In this document: positions 1 through 6,603 of the stretch, one piece after another
Layout: each line of letters begins with the position of its first letter
How positions within the stretch are numbered: the first letter of the stretch is position 1
Source of the DNA: Deinococcus sp.
Lineage (GTDB): Bacteria > Deinococcota > Deinococci > Deinococcales > Deinococcaceae
Direction of reading: 5' to 3'
Length of the DNA: 7,374 nucleotides
Assembly: GCF_030523985.1 (NCBI RefSeq)
Contig: NZ_JAUNHK010000113.1
Location: 1 to 7,374 of the forward strand
Notes under the pieces: model-generated
The model's input: only the letters and a program-made list of their open reading frames with translations
What the model was told of the DNA's origin: nothing
Database searches by the model: none
Program-made: the position numbers and the translations under genes

Positions 1-527
1 GCCTGGGCAACATCATGAACGGCACCGACACCGTGGGCCGCGTCACCGGCTGGCCCATCGGCTACGAGTGGCCCGCCAGTGCCCGCGCCTTCCACGAGGG
101 CATGTGCATTCCGAATGCCAACCCCGACATGGACCTCTCCAAATACTGCGAGCAGGTGGGCGGGCAACTCGTGATGACGGCTCCGGTGCATTTCACGCAG
201 CTTTACGGCGTCATCATCGGCGTCATTCTGGCAATCGCGTCGTATTTCTGGCTCAAGTCGCGTATTCCCGGCTGGGCCTTCTGGCAGTTCTGGCTGTGGT
301 ACTCGGTGCTGCGGGCGGGCTGGGAAGAAACCTTCCGCCTCAATCCTCTGACCGTCAAGAGCTACCTGAACCAGGGCCTGAATGCCCCCGGCATCGGCCT
401 GTGGACCGACACCCAGATTTTCAGCGTGCCGCTGATTCTGGTCAGTCTCTGGATGCTGTGGAAACTGGCGCGGCAGCGTCCGGCGGCGCAGGTTGTGACC
501 CCGGCGCCCCCCGAACGGCGCGGCTGA
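1..527 (+). CDS. lgt: Prolipoprotein diacylglyceryl transferase, C-terminal part (5' end outside window)
   Basis: Lgt is an inner-membrane enzyme that moves the diacylglyceryl group of phosphatidylglycerol onto the lipobox cysteine of prolipoproteins, the first step of lipoprotein maturation. The reading frame is open to the left edge; the first full codon is at base 3 (Leu-Gly-Asn-Ile), so the ATG at base 15 is internal. The visible LGNIMNG...GR stretch matches the Lgt signature (R-x-G-N-F-x-N-x-E-x-x-G-R), and PVHFTQLYG matches the family's PxHPxQLYE block. LRAGWEE keeps the R-xxx-E pair equivalent to E. coli R239/E243. Three hydrophobic segments are visible: after the TQLY motif, at the Trp-rich stretch, and near the C-terminus before a basic tail. 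The Glu of the signature (E. coli E151) is not at its usual place; the stretch reads Thr-Asp-Thr with one extra residue. A terminator follows 18 bp after the stop, so glmU is a separate unit. Confidence 0.9.
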   Translation, partial: LGNIMNGTDTVGRVTGWPIGYEWPASARAFHEGMCIPNANPDMDLSKYCEQVGGQLVMTAPVHFTQLYGVIIGVILAIASYFWLKSRIPGWAFWQFWLWYSVLRAGWEETFRLNPLTVKSYLNQGLNAPGIGLWTDTQIFSVPLILVSLWMLWKLARQRPAAQVVTPAPPERRG

Positions 528-545
528 GTCTGTTCCGAGTTCCGG

Positions 546-574
546 CCCCGGCCCCACGCGGGTCGGGGTTTTTT
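546..574 (+). terminator. Rho-independent terminator of lgt
   Basis: A 9-bp stem is formed by 546-554 (CCCCGGCCC) and 560-568 (GGGTCGGGG), with one G-U pair and a five-base loop, followed directly by six T (569-574). It lies just after the lgt stop and before the glmU promoter. Confidence 0.92.
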
Positions 575-582
575 GGGCCCGC

Positions 583-623
583 TTGCCCGCGCCTGCTTTC
601 CTCTACACTGTCTGCACAGGTGA
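583..623 (+). promoter_or_regulatory. glmU promoter with short leader and Shine-Dalgarno site
   Basis: A -10 box TACACT lies at 604-609. A weak -35 candidate, TTGCCC (583-588, 15-bp spacer), is upstream. AGGTGA at 618-623 is a good Shine-Dalgarno sequence four bases before the ATG at 628, which decides the start. The expected transcript start near 616 would give a leader of only about a dozen bases. The block CCTCTACACT (600-609) is nearly the same as CCTCTACAAT before the prenyltransferase gene. The -10 and SD are seen directly; the -35 is uncertain. Confidence 0.6.
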
Positions 624-627
624 ATCC

Positions 628-2076
628 ATGACCCAACAAACCCGTCCCCTGGACGTTCTTATTCTGGCTGCCGGACAAGGCACACGCATGAAATCCGCCC
701 TTCCCAAAGTGCTGCACCCCGTCGCGGGTCGCCCGATGGTCGCCTGGGCGGTCAAGGCCGCGCAGGACCTCGGGGCGCGGAAAGTGGTCGTGGTGACCGG
801 GCACGGGGCCGAAAAGGTCGAGGCCGCCTTGCAGCAGCCCGGCGTGGCCTTTGCCCGGCAGCAGCAGCAACTCGGCACCGGGGACGCCTTTCTGAGCGGG
901 GCCTCGGCCCTCACCGAAGGCGGCGCGGACATTCTGGTGCTCTACGGCGACACGCCGCTGCTGCGCGTGGAAACCCTGCGTGACCTGGTCGCCAGCCACC
1001 GCGAACGCGGCAGCGCCATGACCGTCCTGACCGGCGAACTGCCCGACGCCACCGGATACGGGCGCATCGTGCGCGGCGAAGGCGGCGAGGTCGAGCGCAT
1101 CGTGGAGCAAAAAGACGCCACCGACGCCGAAAAAGCCATCGGAGAATTCAACTCGGGCGTGTACGTCTTCGACGAGCAGGCCCCCGAACTCGCCAAGAAA
1201 ATCGGCAACGACAACAAGGCGGGCGAATACTACCTGACCGACCTGCTGGGCCTGTATCACGCGCAGGGCGACCATGTGCGGGCCTTCAAACTGGGCGACC
1301 CCAACGAGGTACTGGGGGCCAACGACCGCGTGGGCCTCACCGAACTCGAAGGCATCGTGCAGCGGCGCATCATCGAGGGCCACCTGCGCTCGGGCGTCAG
1401 CGTTTCGCTGCCCCACACCGTCCTGATTGAAGACACCGTGCAGATCGGGCGCGACGTGACCATCGAACCCGGCGTGCTGCTGCGCGGTCAAACCGTGATT
1501 GCCGAGGGAGCCACGATCGGCGCGTACTCGGTGCTGACCGACTCGGTGGTTCACGAGGGAGCCGTCATCAAGGCGCACAGCGTGCTGGAACAGGCCGAAG
1601 TGGGCGCGGGCAGCGACGTGGGGCCGTTTGCCCGCCTGCGCCCCGGCAGCGTGCTGGGCGAGGGCGTCCACATCGGCAACTTCGTGGAAACCAAGAACGC
1701 TCGGCTGGCGGCGGGGGTCAAAGCCGGACACCTCGCCTACTTGGGCGACGTGGAAATCGGTGAGGAAACCAACGTCGGCGCGGGCACCATCGTCGCCAAC
1801 TTCGACGGCATCAACAAGCACCAGAGCAAGGTGGGGGCGGGCGTCTTCATCGGCTCCAACACCACCCTGATTGCTCCCCGCGTGGTCGGAGACGCCGCCT
1901 TTATCGCGGGCGGGAGCGCCATTCACGACGACATTCCTGAAGGCGCGATGGCGGTGGCCCGTGGCAAGCAGCGCAACGTGGAAGGCTGGGCGCGGCGCTA
2001 CTGGGCGGCTCCTGAGCGCCGCGAAAAACTGGAGAAGAAACTGCCCTGGCTGGCAGGCTGGATAAAGAGGCAGTAG
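628..2076 (+). CDS. glmU: Bifunctional GlmU: N-acetylglucosamine-1-phosphate uridyltransferase / glucosamine-1-phosphate acetyltransferase
   Basis: GlmU is a cytoplasmic, trimeric enzyme that acetylates glucosamine-1-phosphate with acetyl-CoA and then joins the product to UTP, giving UDP-GlcNAc for peptidoglycan and glycans. The protein has 482 residues, close to the family norm. The N-terminal nucleotidyltransferase domain carries LAAGQGTRMKS...PK (residues 13-27), the metal-binding Asp in YGDTP (D108), EFNSG (173-177) and LGAN (N232). From about residue 255 the left-handed beta-helix is built of hexapeptide repeats. ARLRPG, NFVETK and KAGHLAYLGD supply R338, K356 and H368, matching E. coli R333, K351 and catalytic H363. 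The chosen ATG follows AGGTGA; an in-frame TTG at 583 would add 15 residues not typical of the family and would start upstream of the promoter -10. Both active sites look intact. The gene appears to be transcribed alone, bounded by the lgt terminator and the next promoter. Confidence 0.98.
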   Translation: MTQQTRPLDVLILAAGQGTRMKSALPKVLHPVAGRPMVAWAVKAAQDLGARKVVVVTGHGAEKVEAALQQPGVAFARQQQQLGTGDAFLSGASALTEGGADILVLYGDTPLLRVETLRDLVASHRERGSAMTVLTGELPDATGYGRIVRGEGGEVERIVEQKDATDAEKAIGEFNSGVYVFDEQAPELAKKIGNDNKAGEYYLTDLLGLYHAQGDHVRAFKLGDPNEVLGANDRVGLTELEGIVQRRIIEGHLRSGVSVSLPHTVLIEDTVQIGRDVTIEPGVLLRGQTVIAEGATIGAYSVLTDSVVHEGAVIKAHSVLEQAEVGAGSDVGPFARLRPGSVLGEGVHIGNFVETKNARLAAGVKAGHLAYLGDVEIGEETNVGAGTIVANFDGINKHQSKVGAGVFIGSNTTLIAPRVVGDAAFIAGGSAIHDDIPEGAMAVARGKQRNVEGWARRYWAAPERREKLEKKLPWLAGWIKRQ

Positions 2077-2098
2077 CGCGAAGAGGGGGGAGAGAGGT

Positions 2099-2123
2099 GG
2101 GCGGAGGGGTTTTTCCTTCGCCC
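2099..2123 (+). other. Hairpin between glmU and the prenyltransferase gene
   Basis: GGGCGGAGG (2099-2107) pairs with CCTTCGCCC (2115-2123) over nine positions, including one G-U. The loop of seven bases holds the T run. No T tract follows the stem, so this is not a classic intrinsic terminator. It could still slow or end glmU transcription, or overlap the -35 region of the next promoter. Confidence 0.45.
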
Positions 2124-2129
2124 GCCCTC

Positions 2130-2147
2130 TACAATCCTTCCCGCATG
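2130..2147 (+). promoter_or_regulatory. -10 box placed for a leaderless mRNA of the UbiA-family gene
   Basis: TACAAT (2130-2135) is a near-consensus -10 box ending only nine bases before the ATG at 2145. Transcription would begin at or within a few bases of the start codon, leaving no room for a Shine-Dalgarno site, and none is seen. Known biology: leaderless mRNAs with a TAnnnT box just upstream of the ATG are frequent in Deinococcus. No good -35 match was found. The placement supports 2145 as the start rather than the in-frame GTG at 2097. Confidence 0.65.
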
Positions 2148-3002
2148 TCTGCCCTGCTGCCCCTCACCCGCCTGCTGGTCATCTCGCGCCCCGCCCTGTG
2201 GGTCAATACCATCGGCACGCTGGTGACGGGGGTGTGGCTGACCGGGCGGCTTTACACGCTCGACGCCGGGGTGCTGGCGCTGCTGTTGTACCTGACTTTG
2301 CCCTTTAACCTGCTGATTTACGGCCTCAACGACCTGTCCGACCGCGAGGAGGACGCCCGTTCGAGTCGCAAGGGAGGCTGGCAGGGCGCGAGGCTGCGGC
2401 CCGAGGAGGAGGGGCCGCTGCTGCGCTCGACCCTGCTGCTCAGCGGGCCGCCGCTGCTGGCGCTGGCGCTGCTGCTGCCGCCGGGGGCGCTGGGCGTGCT
2501 GCTGCTGGCGGCGGGGCTGTTCGTGGCCTACAGCCTGCCGCCGCTGCGCTTCAAGGCGCGGCCCTTTTTGGACGGCCTGAGCAACGTGGCCTACGCGCTG
2601 CCGCTGGCGCTGCCCGCCCTGGCGCTAGGCACGCCTGTTCCCTGGGGGCCGCTGCTGGCGCTGATGGCCTACTCGGTGGGCAAGCACGCCTTCGACGCCG
2701 CGCAGGACATCCCGGCAGACCGCGCCGCCGGAACGCGGACGGTGGCGACCACGCTGGGCACGGCGGGCACGGCGGCTTATGCCCTGGCGTGGTTCGTGCT
2801 GGCGGGGGCGCTGCTGTGGCCCGTTTCGCGCCTGACCGCCCTGGCGCTGTGGCTCGTTTGCGGCGGCATGGCGCTGGCGCTGCGGCAGCGGCCCACGCCC
2901 GAGCAGGCGGCGCGGCTTTATCCCCTCAGCATCGTCACGCCCTGGCTGGTCGGCACGGTGGCGGGCGTGCAACTGGTCTACCGACTGGTGCGGGGGATAT
3001 GA
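2145..3002 (+). CDS. UbiA-superfamily membrane prenyltransferase, carotenoid-linked (lycopene elongase/hydratase-like)
   Basis: UbiA-superfamily enzymes are intramembrane, Mg-dependent prenyltransferases. This 285-residue protein is very hydrophobic, with probably seven to nine helices. It has both aspartate motifs: NDLSDREED (62-70, NDxxDxxxD) and DAAQDIPADRAAG (184-196, DxxxDxxxDxxxG) followed by Thr-Arg-Thr. The conserved YSLPPLRFKARP (129-140) lies between them. SRKGG soon after the first motif (74-78) recalls, from memory, the RKG seen in carotenoid-modifying members such as haloarchaeal Lye and corynebacterial CrtEb rather than ubiquinone or heme O enzymes. Its stop overlaps the start of a CrtI/CrtD-type desaturase (ATGA), so the two are almost certainly cotranslated and probably act on the same carotenoid. 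The substrate is inferred: elongation, hydration or prenylation of a carotenoid end group are possible, and a quinone-type role cannot be excluded. The start follows the -10 box closely, without an SD. Confidence 0.85.
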   Translation: MSALLPLTRLLVISRPALWVNTIGTLVTGVWLTGRLYTLDAGVLALLLYLTLPFNLLIYGLNDLSDREEDARSSRKGGWQGARLRPEEEGPLLRSTLLLSGPPLLALALLLPPGALGVLLLAAGLFVAYSLPPLRFKARPFLDGLSNVAYALPLALPALALGTPVPWGPLLALMAYSVGKHAFDAAQDIPADRAAGTRTVATTLGTAGTAAYALAWFVLAGALLWPVSRLTALALWLVCGGMALALRQRPTPEQAARLYPLSIVTPWLVGTVAGVQLVYRLVRGI

Positions 3003-4357
3003 GACAGGTCGCCCTTCTCGGCGGCGGGCTGGCAGGACTCTCGCTGGCCTGCCTGCTGGCCCAACGCGGAGACGCCGTCACTGTCTACGAACGTGACCGG
3101 GCGGGCGGCAAGCTGCGACGGGTCGAGGCAGGCGGCCTGAATTTCGACAGCGGGCCAAGTCTCTTCACCTTCCCAGAGGTCTGGCGGGCGCTGCTGGCTA
3201 GGCTGGGCGAGGCCGACCCGCTCGACCTTCAGCCACTGCCGGGCGGACTGGGCCTGCAACATACCCCCTTCGGAGCGCTGCCGCTGCCCGTGCCGCCCTC
3301 GCACCCGCTGTTTGCCGAGTGGGAAAGGTATGTGGCCCAGGTCGCGCCGCTGCGTCCCCACCTGCTGACCCTGCTGACCACGCCGCCGCGCCTGACCTCA
3401 CCCGAATTTTTGCGGGCCAGTCGCGTGCTGGCGGCGGTGCAAGGGCCGCACCTCAGCGCCGAGGGGTGGATAGCGGCCCGTTCCTTTTCGCCCGCGCTGG
3501 CCCACGCCCTACGAACGCAGGCGCTCAATGCCGGGTTGCCGCCGCAGGACGCCCCGGCCCTCTACGCCCTGCTGCCGGGCCTCATCGGGGCCGAGGTGTA
3601 CCGCCCAGCGCGGGGCATGGGGGCGGTGCTGGACGCGCTGCTGGCCTTCGCCAGGGCGAGAGGCGTGCAGGTGCGTGAAGGAGCCGAAGTCGTGCAGGTC
3701 GCGGGCCGTACCCTGACCCTGAGGGGCGGCGAAACGGTGCGCCCCGACCTGACCGTCAGCGCCCTCGACCCGCTGCGGCTGACGCGGCTGCGTGGGCAGA
3801 CGGCGACTTCACCGCTGGCCCGCCGCACCGTGAGCGGGCTGGCGCTGTATTTCGCCCTGCCACAGCCGAGCGACCTGCCTGCGACTTCGGTGCTGCCCCC
3901 GTCCGACTTCGCCGACTTCCGGGTCGCCCTACACGCCGGAAAGTGGCCCGCCGACACCCTCACCCTCGTTCACGCCGAGGGCCGCAAACTGGCGGTGCTG
4001 CTCAGTGTTCCGGCGCTGCCGCGTACCCTTACCCCGGCGCATCCCTGGGTGCAGGCGCAACTGGCGCGGGTCGAGCGCGTGCTGGCGCGGCCCGGACTGT
4101 GGCGCGGCAGCGAGGTGACTGCCCTCGACCCCCTGCACTACGCAGCGGGCGGGCATCCTGGTGGGGCCATCTACGGGGCCGCCGCGCCGCTGTGGAGGGC
4201 TGGCCCCTTTCACCCGCAGCCCTACCAGTTGGAGCCGTGGCTGTGGCAGGTCGGCACGGGCGTGCATCCGGGCGGGGGTCTTCCGGCGATTTTTGGCGGG
4301 GCTTTGCTGGTGGCTGACCTGTTGGCCCGGCGTCGGCTCATCTCCCCCGGAACATGA
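2999..4357 (+). CDS. crtD: CrtI/CrtD-type FAD-dependent carotenoid desaturase (likely C-3',4'-desaturase)
   Basis: This family of membrane-associated flavoenzymes introduces double bonds into carotenoids. The N-terminus forms a dinucleotide-binding fold: GGGLAG (8-13), acidic E31 at the end of the second strand in VYERD, then GGKLRR and the CrtI-like DSGPSLFTFP (50-59). GAEVYRPARGMGA (197-209) matches the family's central block, and the C-terminal signature HPGGGLP (423-429) with FGGALLVADL is typical of CrtI/CrtD. At 452 residues it is shorter than the usual 490-510. The ATG at 2999 overlaps the preceding TGA (ATGA), so translation is coupled to the prenyltransferase; an in-frame start at 2789 lies inside that gene and was rejected. 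The crtD call rests on its partner and on knowledge that Deinococcus has a separate 3',4'-desaturase (CrtD) for deinoxanthin. It could instead be another phytoene dehydrogenase-related oxidoreductase. The last 20 bp overlap the opposing gene. Confidence 0.88.
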   Translation: MRQVALLGGGLAGLSLACLLAQRGDAVTVYERDRAGGKLRRVEAGGLNFDSGPSLFTFPEVWRALLARLGEADPLDLQPLPGGLGLQHTPFGALPLPVPPSHPLFAEWERYVAQVAPLRPHLLTLLTTPPRLTSPEFLRASRVLAAVQGPHLSAEGWIAARSFSPALAHALRTQALNAGLPPQDAPALYALLPGLIGAEVYRPARGMGAVLDALLAFARARGVQVREGAEVVQVAGRTLTLRGGETVRPDLTVSALDPLRLTRLRGQTATSPLARRTVSGLALYFALPQPSDLPATSVLPPSDFADFRVALHAGKWPADTLTLVHAEGRKLAVLLSVPALPRTLTPAHPWVQAQLARVERVLARPGLWRGSEVTALDPLHYAAGGHPGGAIYGAAAPLWRAGPFHPQPYQLEPWLWQVGTGVHPGGGLPAIFGGALLVADLLARRRLISPGT

Positions 4358-4682
4358 AAAACACCGCGCCCAGAATGCACAGCCCGGCCCACAGGTAATT
4401 CCAGTTGAGCGGCTCGCGCAGGTACAGCACGGCGAAGGGCACGAAGATGCTGAGCGAGATGACTTCCTGCAACATCTTGAGTTGCGCCACCGTCAGCACC
4501 TGATGCCCGATGCGGTTGGCGGGCACCATAAAGACATATTCCAGAAAGGCGATGCCCCAGCTTGCCAGAATCGCCAGAATGAGTGGACGGGCCGACATTT
4601 TATCGAGCAGCCCATACCACGCGAAGGTCATAAAGGTGTTGGAAAGCATGAGCAGAAGGGTGGTTTTCACGACGGGCGACAT
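4338..4682 (-). CDS. DUF486 / DMT-superfamily small membrane protein
   Basis: This 114-residue protein has four predicted helices (about 6-25, 33-53, 68-88 and 93-111), the pattern of the DUF486 (DMT_6) family, half-size relatives of drug/metabolite transporters that probably act as dimers. Family-like stretches are SNTFMTFAWYG (14-24), FMVPANRIGH (51-60), QLKMLQEVISL (67-77) and the C-terminal WAGLCILGAVFF (98-109). The length is normal, so the gene is complete. The transported compound is unknown; no enzymatic motif is seen. The start codon has no Shine-Dalgarno site but has a TAGCCT box seven bases upstream, fitting leaderless translation. The gene lies downstream of the protease on the same strand but is cut off from it by a strong terminator. 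Its 3' end overlaps the desaturase gene tail to tail by 20 bp. Confidence 0.88.
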   Translation of the reverse strand: MSPVVKTTLLLMLSNTFMTFAWYGLLDKMSARPLILAILASWGIAFLEYVFMVPANRIGHQVLTVAQLKMLQEVISLSIFVPFAVLYLREPLNWNYLWAGLCILGAVFFMFRGR

Positions 4683-4695
4683 GAGCGGTAGGCTA
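4683..4695 (-). promoter_or_regulatory. -10 box placed for a leaderless mRNA of the DUF486 gene
   Basis: Read on the minus strand, TAGCCT (plus 4690-4695) is followed by seven bases and then the ATG at 4682. This is the TAnnnT arrangement expected for a leaderless transcript. There is no SD sequence. Upstream, where a -35 would lie, is the T-rich tail of the protease terminator, with no clear TTGACA match. Confidence 0.55.
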
Positions 4696-4699
4696 GCCG

Positions 4700-4752
4700 A
4701 AAAAGACGAAAAAGAAGCGCCCCCGCTGGCCCGAATAGGCCCGCAGGGACGC
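4700..4752 (-). terminator. Rho-independent terminator of the subtilase gene
   Basis: On the minus strand, plus positions 4738-4752 and 4717-4731 form a 15-position stem with one internal mismatch (G-A) and two G-U pairs, capped by the six-base loop TATTCG. A T-rich tail follows (TTCTTTTTCGTCTTTTTCGG, plus 4697-4716) with two runs of five T. It lies 16 bp past the protease stop and directly before the promoter of the DUF486 gene. Confidence 0.9.
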
Positions 4753-4768
4753 GGCTGGGAGTGGAGGG

Positions 4769-6538
4769 TTACTGTCCGGTGATGGCCTTGAGCGGCTGCA
4801 CCAGCCCGTAGCCGAAGTTGTCGTCTTTCCCGGCGGGGCCGAGGTCTTTGGCGGTGGAGGTCAGCAGGCTGAGCAACTGGGTGTTGGTCAGCGTGGGCTT
4901 GGCGGCCCAGACCACGGCGGCGGCGGCGCTGACATGCGGGGTCGCCATGCTGGTGCCGTTGTAGGACTCGTAGTCGGCGTCCAGCACTTCCACGCGGCCC
5001 GTCGCGGGCAGCTTGGCGAGGGTCGCTTCGCCGTCGCTCTGCCAGATGCCGACCACGGGAATGCTGTAGGGGTTGGTCAGGCTCAGGCCCATTTCCCCGG
5101 CGGTGTTGTTGTAGATCATGACAGCCTTGGCCCCGCTTGCCACGGCGTTGGCGACTTTTTCTTCAAAGGTGCAGGTGCCACGCGAAATCAGGGCGATGTT
5201 GCCGCTCAGGGCAGGGTTACGCGTGCCGGTGCCGCAGAACTGGTTTGCGCCCGCCGTGCCCGTGCCGTCGCCCGCCTTGACCACCGTGCCCGTCACGTCG
5301 CCCTTGCTGCTGGTGTCGGCAGACAGCACCTTGTTGGCGAAGCGCACGCCGCCGACGCCCGCATAGGAGCGGGTGCCCTGCTTGAGCGGCACGCTGCTGA
5401 ACACGTCCACGCCAGGGCCGACGAGGTCCACCTGGGGGCCGAAGTTGCTGAAATCGGCCTTGGCCTCAGTGTTGTCAATGGCTCCGACCGCCACCGTATC
5501 GGTGTAGGCGGCAGGGTAAGAAACGGCGGTGCTTTCGTTGCCCGTGGCGATGACGGTAAACGCTCCCTTCTTCCACACGCTGGTGTAGGCCCGCTGCTCG
5601 GTCTGGCTGGCGCGGCCCCCGCCCAGCGACAGGCTGATGACCACTTTGTTTTCGGTGCCGCCCTGCGACTTGAGTTGCGAAGCGCACCAGTTCACGCCGT
5701 TGATGATGCTGCTTGAACTCCCTCTGCCCGTGTCGCCCAGTACGCGGGCAATGTAGAGGTTGACCCCGGTGGCGACGCCGCCCACACCGTTGGGGTCGGT
5801 CATTTCGTCCTGACGCAGCGGCGCACCCGTTCCCGCGCCGTACTGCGCGAACACGGTTCCGGCAACGTGGGTGCCGTGGTGGGAGAGGTCGTTCAGGGCG
5901 TAGGGGTTGTCGCGGCCCGCTTCGCCCGTGAAGTTTTTGAAGGCTTTGATTTTCTTCTGGAATTCGGGGTGGTTGCCGTCAATTCCCGTGTCCCCGATGC
6001 AGACCGCCACGCCCGCCCCGGTGTAGTTGCTGGCGCGCAGCTGCTCGACCTTCAGCGCGTTGTCGCCCCAGGTGTACTCGCCGCTGGCGGTGTAGGGCGG
6101 GGTGGTGAGCGCCTGACCCGTGACCGCCTGAGCGCCGAGGCCCTGGCTGGTCTGATTGCCGGTGGTGCCGCCGCTGCGGAAGCCGAGGGCGCGGCGCTCC
6201 AGGTCAGGCTCGACGTACTCGACCAGCGGGTTTTTCTCCAGCTTGCTCAGCGCTTCGGGCGAGAGCTTGACGGCGGCGGCGCTGATGTCCACCCACTGGC
6301 TGGTCATGACGCCACCCGCCGCGCTGATGGCCTGGGCCTGGAGCGCGGCCTGTTCGCTGAGACTCTGGGCGCTCAGGGCACTCTGCTTGAAGCCGACCAG
6401 GTAGGCCCCGGCAATGACTTCTTTGTCGGTGCTGGCCTGAGCACCTGCGGTCTGGTTCTGAACGGTGGCGACCTGCTGACCACAGGAAGCGAGCGTCAGG
6501 GCGAGGGTGGCGGCGAGCAGGGTACGCGTGTGCTTCAT
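4769..6538 (-). CDS. Subtilisin-like (S8) serine protease, predicted secreted lipoprotein, with PA-domain insert
   Basis: The protein has 589 residues. It begins with a short lipoprotein signal peptide ending in the lipobox LASC (16-19), so Cys19 would be lipidated and the enzyme anchored outside the inner membrane. Residues about 45-112 resemble an inhibitor I9 propeptide (AYLVGF... to YVEPD). The S8 catalytic residues are all present: Asp183 in GDTGID, His221 in HGTHVAG, the oxyanion Asn334 in ATGNES and Ser530 in GTSMATPHV. A protease-associated (PA) domain is inserted between Asn334 and Ser530, roughly 420-515, with IALISRGTCTFEEKVANA (448-465), AVMIYNN and two cysteines (C435, C456) that could pair. 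The likely role is extracellular protein breakdown for nutrition; substrates are unknown. The ATG is chosen because GGAGG (plus 6543-6547) precedes it and the signal peptide starts there; an in-frame upstream start would bury the signal peptide. It is a monocistronic gene ending in a strong terminator. Confidence 0.95.
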   Translation of the reverse strand: MKHTRTLLAATLALTLASCGQQVATVQNQTAGAQASTDKEVIAGAYLVGFKQSALSAQSLSEQAALQAQAISAAGGVMTSQWVDISAAAVKLSPEALSKLEKNPLVEYVEPDLERRALGFRSGGTTGNQTSQGLGAQAVTGQALTTPPYTASGEYTWGDNALKVEQLRASNYTGAGVAVCIGDTGIDGNHPEFQKKIKAFKNFTGEAGRDNPYALNDLSHHGTHVAGTVFAQYGAGTGAPLRQDEMTDPNGVGGVATGVNLYIARVLGDTGRGSSSSIINGVNWCASQLKSQGGTENKVVISLSLGGGRASQTEQRAYTSVWKKGAFTVIATGNESTAVSYPAAYTDTVAVGAIDNTEAKADFSNFGPQVDLVGPGVDVFSSVPLKQGTRSYAGVGGVRFANKVLSADTSSKGDVTGTVVKAGDGTGTAGANQFCGTGTRNPALSGNIALISRGTCTFEEKVANAVASGAKAVMIYNNTAGEMGLSLTNPYSIPVVGIWQSDGEATLAKLPATGRVEVLDADYESYNGTSMATPHVSAAAAVVWAAKPTLTNTQLLSLLTSTAKDLGPAGKDDNFGYGLVQPLKAITGQ

Positions 6539-6542
6539 GGGG

Positions 6543-6572
6543 CCTCCGGGTGAAAAGAGAGAAACTAAAGTA
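6543..6572 (-). promoter_or_regulatory. Shine-Dalgarno site and tentative -10 of the subtilase gene
   Basis: On the minus strand GGAGG (plus 6543-6547) sits four bases before the ATG, a strong ribosome site in contrast to the leaderless neighbours. A TACTTT box (plus 6567-6572) fits TAnnnT and would give a leader of about 20 bases. No convincing -35 lies at the right distance, so the promoter part is weak. An alternative farther upstream is TTGAAC with a 16-base spacer and TATACG (minus strand, within plus 6684-6711). Confidence 0.35.
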
Positions 6573-6603
6573 GCGGTCGGCCTGCTGTAGACAGGCAGAG
6601 ACT

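Noticed and set aside
583..627. In-frame TTG start extending GlmU by 15 residues
   Set aside because: It lies upstream of the -10 box and has no ribosome site; the ATG at 628 has AGGTGA before it and gives the family-typical N-terminus.
442..1926. Long minus-strand open frame (494 codons) opposite glmU
   Set aside because: It mirrors the codon pattern of glmU in high-G+C DNA; no recognisable domain, and GlmU on the other strand is unmistakable.
2097..2144. In-frame GTG start extending the UbiA-family protein
   Set aside because: It lies upstream of the TACAAT box, within the hairpin, and adds residues unlike the family's N-terminus.
2400..2530. Repetitive CTG/GCG-rich stretch in the UbiA-family gene
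   Set aside because: Explained by Leu/Ala/Gly-rich membrane helices with high-G+C codons.
5867..6553. Plus-strand open frame opposite the protease N-terminal half
   Set aside because: Shadow of the protease gene; low-complexity Gly/Ala/Val translation without domains.
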